From positions 1 to 20,009 of the forward strand of contig JAAZBI010000015.1 in assembly GCA_012513875.1 (NCBI GenBank): 20,009 nt of DNA, given 5' to 3'. Both the position numbers and the translations under genes were made by a program. Position 1 is the stretch's first letter. Each line of letters opens with the position of its first letter. Positions 7,240 through 13,873 of the stretch are shown here, one piece after another. This DNA comes from Mollicutes bacterium. Its GTDB lineage: Bacteria > Bacillota_I > Bacilli_A > RF39 > UBA660. Under the pieces are notes generated by a model. That model was not told the DNA's origin, did no database searches, and was given only the letters and a program-made list of their open reading frames with translations.

Positions 7240-7362
7240 TTAATTGTAACCATTGCTCCAATGAGCCATCATTACCTTACTGTCGTAAGTAGGAACATTT
7301 ACTTTTGCTCTTTTTGTTGCTAATTTTTTCATGATTGCATCGTATTTTTTATCCTTAGACAT
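7240..7362 (-). CDS. Candidate RiPP precursor peptide (40 residues)
   Basis: A short gene immediately downstream of the second radical SAM gene: ATG 7362, TAA 7240. The ribosome binding site AAAGGAGGTGAAAATAATG is the best in the locus and argues strongly that it is translated, at a high rate. The product is a basic, Lys-rich N-terminal helix (MSKDKKYDAIMKKLATKRAK), suited to act as a leader, and then VNVPTYDSKVMMAHWSNGYN. The C-terminal part lacks Cys and ends with Trp35-Ser-Asn37 and Gly-Tyr39-Asn40. Aromatic-X-Asn triplets of this kind are the sort of site on which radical SAM/SPASM enzymes build three-residue cyclophanes (for example Trp-X-Asn). No double-Gly or other obvious leader cleavage motif is present. 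It is the last gene before a strong terminator. Its role as substrate is inferred from size, position and composition. Confidence 0.65.
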   Translation of the reverse strand: MSKDKKYDAIMKKLATKRAKVNVPTYDSKVMMAHWSNGYN

Positions 7363-7376
7363 TATTTTCACCTCCT

Positions 7377-8684
7377 TTAAAAATTTGTTATAATATCACT
7401 TTCGTAATATCTCATAACACTATCTATCATATATGTTATAAGCTTAAAATGGTAATCACAATATATACTTTTATCATTTAAATTATTTCTTTGATTAGTA
7501 ACAAAACCACAACATCCACCACCACCACATAATTTTTTATATGGACACTCATTACAAATAGGAATTGAATCAATATTTCTTTTGGAAACATTTACGTCTT
7601 TATTTAAAATTTCTTTAATTGAATTTTCAAATATATTACCCATGAGATTATCTTTTTTTGTTTTTGAAATTAAAACATTACAAGCCCATATATCTCCTTT
7701 GTAGTCTACGGCAACAGTTTCTTTTCCTGCACCACATGGACTATTCATACACATATATTCATCTACAAATCCATAGATTACTTTTCTAAATAATAATCTA
7801 AGGTCTCGCTCAGAAAACGCAAAATTTTCTCCATCATAATTATTCATCATTAAATCTAAAATATATCTCATATTCTCAAATAGCGAATCATCTAAAACAC
7901 AATTTTCAAAATTTTCTGGTTCAAACAACAAATTACATACAAGTCCATCAAAAGAATTGTTTTTAAAATAGTTTACTATTTCTTTTATATCGTTAATATT
8001 TTTTTTGTGAACTACAATAAGAGGCTTTACAAATGACTTATTATTTTTTAGAATCTCTAAATTTCGTTTAGTATAATCTTTTATTTTTCCATCTATATTT
8101 CTTAGCGAATTATTTTCATCATTAATTCCATCTATACTTAATCCTATTAAAAATTTGTTTTTTTCAAAAAAATCTAATTTTTCCTCAGTTAATAATGTTC
8201 CATTTGTTTGCAAAGAGTAAACAATATTTTTAATATGTTTAAGATTCTCTACAGCTTCTTTTATTTTATCAAAAGCAAGTAAAGGCTCCCCACCATGAAA
8301 AATTACAGTTAAATTATTAGGATATATATTTTCAGAAAATTCTTCTACTGCATAAATTATAGTTTCTGTATCTATCATCTGGATTTTATTTTCATTATTA
8401 GCATAACAATATTGGCATTTTAAATTACAGCTATCAGTAACATTTATAACTAAGCAATTCATCTGATGACAAAACTTATTTTCAAAATTTTCTGACATTT
8501 CAATTCTTTTGCTCCATAAGTATGAACCAAACTTTTTTCCAAATTTATCTATTAATAATTTTCTACTTATTTTTTTTATAATTTTTAACTCTTGTTCTTC
8601 ATCATTTTTTATAGCTATCCATTTCCCTGTGTTTTTATTAATCAAAATGTCTACGTCTTTTTCCATTATAAGTGATAAATCCAT
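7377..8684 (-). CDS. Radical SAM/SPASM peptide maturase 2 with N-terminal extension
   Basis: A 435-residue enzyme. Residues 1-70 form a PqqD-like extension (DILINKNTGKWIAIKNDEEQ), typical of a peptide-recognition segment in RiPP maturases. The radical SAM core follows with Cys86-x3-Cys90-x2-Cys93 (TDSCNLKCQYCYA), GGEP at 131-134 and the LSIDG strand near 182-186. The C-terminal SPASM domain has YMCMNSPCGAGKE (Cys312, Cys317), DIWACN (Cys335) and ICNECPYKKLCGGGGCC with Cys377, Cys380, Cys386 and Cys391/392, plus Cys409, enough for two auxiliary 4Fe-4S clusters. Such enzymes install carbon-carbon, carbon-sulfur or similar crosslinks in ribosomal peptides. ATG 8684 has AAGGAG upstream, and the gene follows the P-loop NTPase by 15 bases. 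The candidate substrate is encoded directly after it. Confidence 0.88.
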   Translation of the reverse strand: MDLSLIMEKDVDILINKNTGKWIAIKNDEEQELKIIKKISRKLLIDKFGKKFGSYLWSKRIEMSENFENKFCHQMNCLVINVTDSCNLKCQYCYANNENKIQMIDTETIIYAVEEFSENIYPNNLTVIFHGGEPLLAFDKIKEAVENLKHIKNIVYSLQTNGTLLTEEKLDFFEKNKFLIGLSIDGINDENNSLRNIDGKIKDYTKRNLEILKNNKSFVKPLIVVHKKNINDIKEIVNYFKNNSFDGLVCNLLFEPENFENCVLDDSLFENMRYILDLMMNNYDGENFAFSERDLRLLFRKVIYGFVDEYMCMNSPCGAGKETVAVDYKGDIWACNVLISKTKKDNLMGNIFENSIKEILNKDVNVSKRNIDSIPICNECPYKKLCGGGGCCGFVTNQRNNLNDKSIYCDYHFKLITYMIDSVMRYYESDIITNF

Positions 8685-8699
8685 AATAAAATCTCCTTA

Positions 8700-9386
8700 C
8701 TAATTTTCAAAATCAAATGTTTTAAATACTTTAAATTTTTTGTGTATACATAATATTGCGGTTGTTGTTGGCAAAAATCTTGCTCTTTCTATTTCATTTA
8801 ATTTTTCTTTCAATATGTTTAAAATTTCATTGATATTGTAATTAAGATTAGGCTTTTTATCAAAATAACCTGCTATTTTAATCAATTCAGTTACCGATAT
8901 TTTTCTTCTTGATAATTTGTCCTCAATATTCAAATTATATTTTTTAAGCATATATTTATCAAGTCCATTAAAAATGTCTTTATATATGTCTATTATTTCA
9001 TAATTAAAGGCAGTTTTTTTTATTATTCTGTTTGTAGTTATGAATACCTTTATATTTTTGCACTTTTTCGTTTCTAAATAATATAACGTTTCATCATTGT
9101 AATATTCATCAAAATAAATCGTAATTTGTTTTCCTTTGTTTTTTATAAGGCAGTTTTCTATTTCTGCTATTACTTCATCATTAATTAAAGGCATATTTTT
9201 AGGATCACATCCAGTTATAAATAATTTTATATCTTTATGATTCATATCAAATAATTTTTTTAATATTGTTGATTTTCCCGTTTGTGGTATAGATTTTATA
9301 AAAATAATTTTGTTGTTGTTTTTTATCAAGTAGTTAATTATGTCACTTTGGTTTTTCCTTATTTTTTTAATTACTGTTGTTTTCAT
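8700..9386 (-). CDS. Small P-loop NTPase within the peptide-modification locus
   Basis: A 228-residue protein. Residues 26-41 (KIIFIKSIPQTGKSTI) form a Walker A with Gly37-Lys38-Ser39-Thr40. Residues 88-94 (ITIYFDE) are a Walker B ending in Asp-Glu, and IKVFITTN further on resembles sensor 1 (hhhhT[TS]N). The order fits an AAA/STAND-type ATPase reduced to the nucleotide-binding core plus a short helical C-terminus. It lacks the DUF4143 tail of AAA_14 proteins and any transporter signature, and there is no membrane segment. It starts one base after the stop of radical SAM gene 1 (TAA-A-ATG), so translation is coupled. ATPases of this kind are not standard partners of SPASM maturases. Possible roles are remodelling of the peptide-enzyme complex, regulation, or activation of the peptide. 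Confidence 0.7.
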   Translation of the reverse strand: MKTTVIKKIRKNQSDIINYLIKNNNKIIFIKSIPQTGKSTILKKLFDMNHKDIKLFITGCDPKNMPLINDEVIAEIENCLIKNKGKQITIYFDEYYNDETLYYLETKKCKNIKVFITTNRIIKKTAFNYEIIDIYKDIFNGLDKYMLKKYNLNIEDKLSRRKISVTELIKIAGYFDKKPNLNYNINEILNILKEKLNEIERARFLPTTTAILCIHKKFKVFKTFDFEN

Positions 9387-9387
9387 T

Positions 9388-10494
9388 TTAAACCAATTCC
9401 TTTATTGATGGATTCTCAATCATTAAATTTTCAATATATGGTACTATTAATTTATAAAATTCACAAATTGGATCCACTTCATAGATTGTCCCATTTTCAT
9501 AAAATTTTCGTGAAGCACACCCCGCTCCACATTTATTTTTAATTTTACAATCACAACATTTCGGGATATTTTCATAAGAACAATAATTAAAAAAATTAAT
9601 TACATCATTATCTTTTAGTATATCTTTAATATCTCCATCAAGAATATTGCCTATCTTAAATTGCTCAACAGAACTTAAATCATCACAGGGATATATATCT
9701 CCATTTGGAGTATATCCTAATAAATGGTTCCCTGCTCCACACGGACTATTCATACACATATAGCCTTTTTTTTCTGTAAATATAATTCTTAGTAAATGTG
9801 AAATATTTCTTTCAACTATTTTTATGTTTTTTTCGCGATAATCCAAAATTTTTGATATTACATTTTTCGTTACTTCATATAACTCTACAGGGCTTAGAGC
9901 GAGATCACTATTTTCGTTCCCTCTCCCTCCTTTTATAAAATAATTTAAAGAAAAATTGTAGATTTTATTATTTATTAAAAAATCTATAAAATCTTCTATT
10001 TCATCTTTATTCTTTTTATTTAATACCGCTAAAACAGTTGTGTTATAATTCATACTTTTTAATAAATCAATTCTATTTTTCAACATTTTAAGACTTGATT
10101 GCCCCTTAGGATAGATTCTGCATTGATTACTTGTTTCCGTATGCCCATCAATACTTAAGCAAATTTCTACCTTCTCATCTATTAAATACTTAGCTTTTTC
10201 TTCAGTTAATAACACCCCATTAGTTTGTATGTAGTATCTTATTTCTTTATTTTTTAGATTTTTTTTGCAATAATTTATCACTTCTTTGATTACATCGAAG
10301 ACCAATAATGGTTCCCCTCCATGAAATAACAACTCTATTGTATTATTGTATTTTGCTACTTGTCTTATTATTTCTATTGCACATTCAGATGTCATATATT
10401 CTTTAAACGTCCCAGCTGAAGCGTAACAATATTTACATCTTAAATTGCAGTCAGAAGTGAGATTCAAAACAATTAGTGATGGCACTTTTCCCAT
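9388..10494 (-). CDS. Radical SAM/SPASM peptide maturase 1
   Basis: A 368-residue enzyme without an N-terminal extension: the cluster-binding motif begins at Cys16 (SDCNLRCKYCYAS; Cys16, Cys20, Cys23). GGEP is at 59-62 and LSIDG at 113-117. The SPASM domain repeats the layout of the second enzyme: YMCMNSPCGAGNH (Cys247, Cys252), DIYPCDD (Cys270), then CCDCKIKNKCGAGC (Cys313/314, Cys316, Cys322, Cys326) and Cys344. The two enzymes share the string YMCMNSPCGAG and clearly belong to one subfamily, so they may act in sequence or as a pair on one peptide. ATG 10494 lies 1 base after the TAA of the upstream fusion gene, and AAGGAGAAG sits inside the end of that gene, so translation is coupled. The predicted reaction is SAM-dependent radical modification of a ribosomal peptide. 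Confidence 0.88.
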   Translation of the reverse strand: MGKVPSLIVLNLTSDCNLRCKYCYASAGTFKEYMTSECAIEIIRQVAKYNNTIELLFHGGEPLLVFDVIKEVINYCKKNLKNKEIRYYIQTNGVLLTEEKAKYLIDEKVEICLSIDGHTETSNQCRIYPKGQSSLKMLKNRIDLLKSMNYNTTVLAVLNKKNKDEIEDFIDFLINNKIYNFSLNYFIKGGRGNENSDLALSPVELYEVTKNVISKILDYREKNIKIVERNISHLLRIIFTEKKGYMCMNSPCGAGNHLLGYTPNGDIYPCDDLSSVEQFKIGNILDGDIKDILKDNDVINFFNYCSYENIPKCCDCKIKNKCGAGCASRKFYENGTIYEVDPICEFYKLIVPYIENLMIENPSIKELV

Positions 10495-10495
10495 A

Positions 10496-12592
10496 TTATC
10501 TTCTCCTTTTAGTTAATACTCTTGCTCGTTCATCATTGAGAATTTTTAGATTACTAGGAACAAATTCTCCATTTTCTCGAATTAAAATATCATCAAAGAA
10601 AATTTTGCCAGTATCAAAATCATCTCTTTGAATATTTATCAGATCCCAATGCACATTTGAGTCATTTCCATTATAAGCGTTTTTATATGCTTGACCTAAT
10701 GCTAAATGAAAACTTCCATAAATTTTTTCGTCATGCAATGTATTTAGTATTGGATATAAGATAAGAGGATGAACTCCTAATGCAAACTCTCCTATGAATC
10801 TACTTCCATTATCTATATCCAAGATATTTCTTAATTCATTAGGATCACTACAATCAAAATCTACAACTTTTCCGTTTTTAAATTCTAATAATATAGTTTC
10901 AAATATATTGCCCATATATTTAGTAGCAACATTAAATCTTATAGTTCCATTTACGCTATCCTTTATAGGAGAAGTATACACTTCTCCATCGGGTATATTT
11001 ACTTCTCCAGATAAAATAATAGATGGAATATCTTTTTTAGAAAAGGTTAATGCTGTATCTTTGCCTATTATTCTTACTTGATTTGTTTTATCCATCATTT
11101 CTTTTAAAGATTCCATTTTTACTTTTAAGTCTTTATAATCATAATTCATAATCGAAAACGCATATCTTTTATAATCTTCTGTAGTCATTTTTGCTTTGTG
11201 TGCGTCTAATGGAGATGGATAAAATACGCTCACACTTTTTTTGCCTCTTACTATTCTGTTATATTCTGTTAAATAACTAATTAATAATCTAAAAGCAGGA
11301 TTTTCATTATTTCTTGAAAAATCATAATCGTTTTCACTATAACCTATGGATATAAACGAATTATAAAAATCGGCTTCTTTAGTAATTATTTCTGCTAACT
11401 GTTGCATAGCTTCACTATCATAGGTTTCTCTTGCGACTCTTTCTAAATCTAAATCTTGTAATTTTGGAATAGCTATAGCTCCCCGATCTTGTATTTCTCT
11501 AATTAATTGTATTACTAGAGGGTTGCATTCTGTACTTTTATATCTTATTTGAACTATTTGACCTTTTTCAACTGAAATGGAATGATCTACAATGTTTTCT
11601 GCAAGCATTTCTTCATCAGCTTTTATTACATAACCGGAATTCATTTGATGAAGATAGTTAATTATTCCCTTATAATCTTTTTTAAACAATAACTCCAATC
11701 TCTTTTTTCTATATTTATCAAATGTAGTTTTTACGTATTTATTATAATACCAATTAGGATATTTATCTTCGATGTAAGATAACATTTTTATAACATCGCA
11801 TTCGCCAAAACCAGAAAGTTGACTAATTTGTTTCATTGCTCTAATTAAAATTTCTTTTATATTTAAAAATTCGAAGTTTTCTTTTAAACTTTCATACTTT
11901 CCGTTCCTTTTCGCGCTTTCCTCTATGTCTGAAATCACTTGAAAAATGTGATAAATGTTATCTTTTTCAGTATAACTTCTGGTTAAAGAATTTTCTCTAA
12001 AATAACATAAATACAGATAATTATTTGCTATAGAAAATTTATCATTTATCATTAAAAGTCTGCCCCAAAAGTCTATGTCTTCGGCATAATATAATCTTTT
12101 AAATCTTAAATTGTTTTCTCTTATTAATTCAAAATTGAATAGCTTATTACAAGATATAGGCACTTTAAAGTTTCTCGTTTCAGTTTCATTTGTTAAAAAT
12201 GATTTTTGAAATGTACCGTCCGGAAAAATCATATATCCACCAGTTAATGCAAAGCTATCATTTTCTTGTATTGTGTTAGATAAAACTTCAAAAAAATTCT
12301 CTCTTATTTCATCATCACTATCAATAAATGAAATATATTTTCCTGTACCTTTTTCTACGCCTACATTTCTCGCTGCACCAGGTCCCTGATTTTCTTGATA
12401 AAAATATTTTATCCTAGAATCGTTCTGTTGAAATTGCTCTACTATACTTTTGCTTTTATCTTGGCTTCCGTCATCAACAACTATTATTTCTAAATTTTTA
12501 TAAGTTTGATTACAAATTGAATTTAAACAGCGTTTTATATAATCTTCACTATTATACATTGGTATTACTACTGTGATTTTTTCTTGTTCCAT
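10496..12592 (-). CDS. Glycosyltransferase family 2 fused to M29-type metallo-aminopeptidase
   Basis: Residue numbers are for a 698-residue protein from ATG 12592. Residues 5-230 are a GT-A glycosyltransferase 2 domain: ITVVIPMYNSEDYIKRCL, VVDDGSQDKS (Asp40-Asp41), GPGAARN and IDSDDE (91-95, metal/sugar-nucleotide site). Residues 230-325 are a helical linker. Residues 328-698 match M29 (AmpS/PepS-like) aminopeptidases: NIPDGEVYTSP (Glu537), FIGEFALGVHP (Glu602), GSFHLALGQAY (His629, Tyr636) and VHWDLI (His648, Asp650). The metal ligands known for the family are therefore all retained. M29 enzymes are usually separate proteins of about 400 residues, and I know of no standard fusion with GT2. 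A GTG at 12601 in frame is a less likely start, because GGGGTG is well spaced only for ATG 12592. The product has no signal peptide. In context it could glycosylate the modified peptide and trim its leader. Confidence 0.85.
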   Translation of the reverse strand: MEQEKITVVIPMYNSEDYIKRCLNSICNQTYKNLEIIVVDDGSQDKSKSIVEQFQQNDSRIKYFYQENQGPGAARNVGVEKGTGKYISFIDSDDEIRENFFEVLSNTIQENDSFALTGGYMIFPDGTFQKSFLTNETETRNFKVPISCNKLFNFELIRENNLRFKRLYYAEDIDFWGRLLMINDKFSIANNYLYLCYFRENSLTRSYTEKDNIYHIFQVISDIEESAKRNGKYESLKENFEFLNIKEILIRAMKQISQLSGFGECDVIKMLSYIEDKYPNWYYNKYVKTTFDKYRKKRLELLFKKDYKGIINYLHQMNSGYVIKADEEMLAENIVDHSISVEKGQIVQIRYKSTECNPLVIQLIREIQDRGAIAIPKLQDLDLERVARETYDSEAMQQLAEIITKEADFYNSFISIGYSENDYDFSRNNENPAFRLLISYLTEYNRIVRGKKSVSVFYPSPLDAHKAKMTTEDYKRYAFSIMNYDYKDLKVKMESLKEMMDKTNQVRIIGKDTALTFSKKDIPSIILSGEVNIPDGEVYTSPIKDSVNGTIRFNVATKYMGNIFETILLEFKNGKVVDFDCSDPNELRNILDIDNGSRFIGEFALGVHPLILYPILNTLHDEKIYGSFHLALGQAYKNAYNGNDSNVHWDLINIQRDDFDTGKIFFDDILIRENGEFVPSNLKILNDERARVLTKRRR

Positions 12593-12597
12593 AAATT

Positions 12598-12693
12598 TCA
12601 CCCCACTAAATTTATAAACTTTTCTAATTTATAATTTTTTATAAAAAAGGAGATTCTAAAATTAGAATCCCCAATAACTTCTTGCTGTATCAT
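12598..12693 (-). CDS. Possible 31-codon leader ORF in front of the fusion gene
   Basis: In the leader, ATG 12693 opens a 31-codon frame (MIQQEVIGDSNFRISFFIKN...) ending at TGA 12598-12600, five bases before the fusion gene's ATG. It spans the intrinsic terminator, so ribosomes moving through it would block that hairpin. No Shine-Dalgarno sequence is visible, so it may be chance. Confidence 0.25.
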   Translation of the reverse strand: MIQQEVIGDSNFRISFFIKNYKLEKFINLVG

Positions 12694-12720
12694 TAGATTT
12701 GGGGACAACTCCCAAATTTA
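12641..12720 (-). promoter_or_regulatory. Transcription attenuator leader of the peptide locus
   Basis: Three pairings are possible in the minus-strand transcript. A 5' hairpin pairs ATTTGGG with CCCAAAT (12711-12717 with 12697-12703). A strong terminator pairs GGGGATTCTAA with TTAGAATCTCC (12662-12672 with 12649-12659) followed by TTTTTT. An alternative pairs TCCCCAA (12699-12705) with TTGGGGA (12668-12674), which uses half of the first hairpin and the base of the terminator. These are mutually exclusive, the classic layout of a terminator/antiterminator switch. The ligand or factor is unknown; it matches no riboswitch I recognise. Confidence 0.6.
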
Positions 12721-12725
12721 GTGAT

Positions 12726-12754
12726 ATGATAACTGTTTTTTTGTTATTTGTCAA
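12726..12754 (-). promoter_or_regulatory. Strong sigma-A-type promoter of the peptide locus
   Basis: On the minus strand a perfect TTGACA (12749-12754), a 17-base spacer and TATCAT (12726-12731). Transcription should begin near 12719, at the foot of the attenuator's first hairpin. Confidence 0.75.
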
Positions 12755-12808
12755 CACTTTTATTCAGTTATTCATTGCATTTTAAAAAAGTTCCTCTAGT
12801 TTGGTTTT

Positions 12809-12856
12809 TAATTCTAATAATATATTTTAGTATAATAAAATATATTATTAGAATTA
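12809..12856 (-). terminator. Long hairpin at the end of the GNAT gene
   Basis: A perfect 21-bp inverted repeat (12809-12829 with 12836-12856, TAATTCTAATAATATATTTT and its complement; 6-base loop) that includes the GNAT stop codon. It lacks a long T run on the minus strand, so it may act as a 3' stabilising stem or a weak terminator. Confidence 0.55.
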
Positions 12857-13417
12857 TTTATATTCACTTCTTAATATTGCATAATATACTACATCAAAAA
12901 ATTTGTTTAGTCTTTTATTGTAGCGGGCTTCTTTAAATTCTCCCTCAAAATTCATATTTAATTTCTTGAATATTTTTAAGGATGATTCATTTTCTTTTAC
13001 ACAATCCGCTTCTATTCTATTTAATTTAATTTCATTAAAAGCATAATCCACCATATATTTAGCACATTCTATTGCATACCCTTTATTCCAATATTTACTA
13101 TTAAATAGATAACTAATAGAAGCTTTTGAATGTTTAGAGTTAATCTCTAATCCAAATTGACCAATCACTTTGTTTTCTTCTTTTAAAACTATCGCATAAT
13201 TTCCGCTAAAGTCATGATATTCTTGATTACTTTGATTTTCTACATATCCTTTAACTTCTTCTAAAGTGTTAGCTCTTCCTAAAAAATTCATAGTTAATTC
13301 GTTTCCCATGATTTCATAAAAGTCTTGCCAATCTGCTTTTTTAATTCTTCTAATAACTAACCTATCAGTTTCAAATTTAATTTTATTATAATTAATAATA
13401 GCTTCTGTGTTTTTCAT
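12854..13417 (-). CDS. GNAT N-acetyltransferase, RimJ/RimL type
   Basis: A 187-residue protein of the Acetyltransf_3 group. FETDRLVIRRIKKADWQDFYEIM is the typical beta1-alpha1 start. GQFGLEINSKHSKASISYLFN supplies beta4 and the beta strand before the acetyl-CoA site, YWNKGYAIECAKYMVDYAF carries the pyrophosphate-binding loop and helix (Q/N-x-G-x-G/A form) and RIEADCVKENESSLKIFKKL the ENxxS motif near the C-terminus. RimJ/RimL-like enzymes acetylate alpha-amino groups of ribosomal proteins or, in many relatives, small amines and antibiotics; the substrate here cannot be told. It has its own promoter and hairpin end, so it is a separate unit from the peptide locus downstream, although it could in principle provide tailoring or self-protection. 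ATG 13417 is preceded by AAAGGGAAAA. Confidence 0.88.
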   Translation of the reverse strand: MKNTEAIINYNKIKFETDRLVIRRIKKADWQDFYEIMGNELTMNFLGRANTLEEVKGYVENQSNQEYHDFSGNYAIVLKEENKVIGQFGLEINSKHSKASISYLFNSKYWNKGYAIECAKYMVDYAFNEIKLNRIEADCVKENESSLKIFKKLNMNFEGEFKEARYNKRLNKFFDVVYYAILRSEYK

Positions 13418-13444
13418 TAATTTTCCCTTTCATTTTATAAATTT

Positions 13445-13473
13445 ATTATAATACTTTTATAGGCTTTCTGCAA
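13445..13473 (-). promoter_or_regulatory. Promoter of the GNAT gene
   Basis: On the minus strand TTGCAG (13468-13473), 17 bases, and a perfect TATAAT (13445-13450), giving a short leader to ATG 13417. Confidence 0.6.
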
Positions 13474-13523
13474 GTTATCATCTGTATATTACTATTACTA
13501 AAGCAATTTATATAATTAAAAAT

Positions 13524-13688
13524 CTATATTATAATCCTCGTCTCTTTATTTGTTTGAACATTAATAATTATGATTTTTGTTATACCCATATTATCAATAA
13601 TATAGACTTTTTCTTTTTTACTGATCTTAATAGAAATATTATCATTGATTACAATCAAATCTTTTTTTGTTAAATCTATTGAATTCAT
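13524..13688 (-). CDS. Unrecognised 54-residue beta-rich protein
   Basis: Start chosen at ATG 13688 because AAGGAG sits 5-6 bases upstream; an extension to 13748 runs through a terminator hairpin and has no ribosome binding site. The product starts MNSIDLTKKDLIVINDNISI and alternates short beta strands (DLIVIN, ISIKIS, VYIID, KIIIINV) with Lys-rich turns, ending RIII. It has no Cys, no signal peptide and no membrane helix. I do not recognise a family. It lies between the GNAT gene and the IS fragment on the same strand as the surrounding cargo genes. Confidence 0.5.
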   Translation of the reverse strand: MNSIDLTKKDLIVINDNISIKISKKEKVYIIDNMGITKIIIINVQTNKETRIII

Positions 13689-13731
13689 ATGTCTCCTTAC
13701 CTTTGTTTCGCTATTTCGGCTTTTTTCAAGT

Positions 13732-13770
13732 ACAAAAAAAAGCAGCATAATTAAAATAGACTTATACTGC
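13732..13770 (-). terminator. Terminator-like hairpin upstream of the 54-residue gene
   Basis: On the minus strand AAGCAG...TATAA pairs with TTAT..GCTGCTT and is followed by TTTTTTTTG. It would end minus-strand transcription coming from the IS side, or act as an attenuator for the 54-residue gene. Confidence 0.5.
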
Positions 13771-13816
13771 TTGTGTTAGTTTATAATACATATGTTACAA
13801 ATTAAAGCGAAAAAAA

Positions 13817-13871
13817 GATACCTCTGTTATAATTGAGTTGTTGAAAACAAAATTATAAAAAAAGAGGTATC
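13817..13871 (+). promoter_or_regulatory. IS transposase promoter inside an SD-masking inverted repeat
   Basis: GATACCTCT (13817-13825) pairs with AGAGGTATC (13863-13871), which contains the transposase ribosome binding site. A nested TTATAATT/AATTATAA pair (13827-13834 with 13851-13858) extends the stem. The -10 box TATAAT (13828-13833) lies in the left arm, so transcripts from the IS promoter start near 13840 and lack that arm, whereas readthrough transcripts would hide the Shine-Dalgarno. Confidence 0.6.
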
Positions 13872-13873
13872 CA

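Noticed and set aside
7240..7362. His-Xaa-Ser repeat peptide (Hxs system substrate)
   Set aside because: Only one H-x-S triplet (HWS) occurs, with no tandem repeat, and the neighbouring enzymes are not paired with an HxsD-like protein.
9282..9542. Plus-strand open frame antisense to the NTPase and radical SAM genes
   Set aside because: Strong protein families lie on the opposite strand; the frame is a shadow of AT-rich coding DNA. The same holds for frames at 6991-7179, 8509-8703 and 10794-11081.
10496..12601. GTG start at 12601 for the fusion protein
   Set aside because: GGGGTG overlaps that codon, so it has no usable Shine-Dalgarno; ATG 12592 is correctly spaced and begins right at the GT2 domain.
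12748..12936. Plus-strand frame rich in Ile/Tyr/Leu that might be a small membrane protein
   Set aside because: It is built from the long inverted repeat and the antisense of the GNAT gene, with no ribosome binding site.
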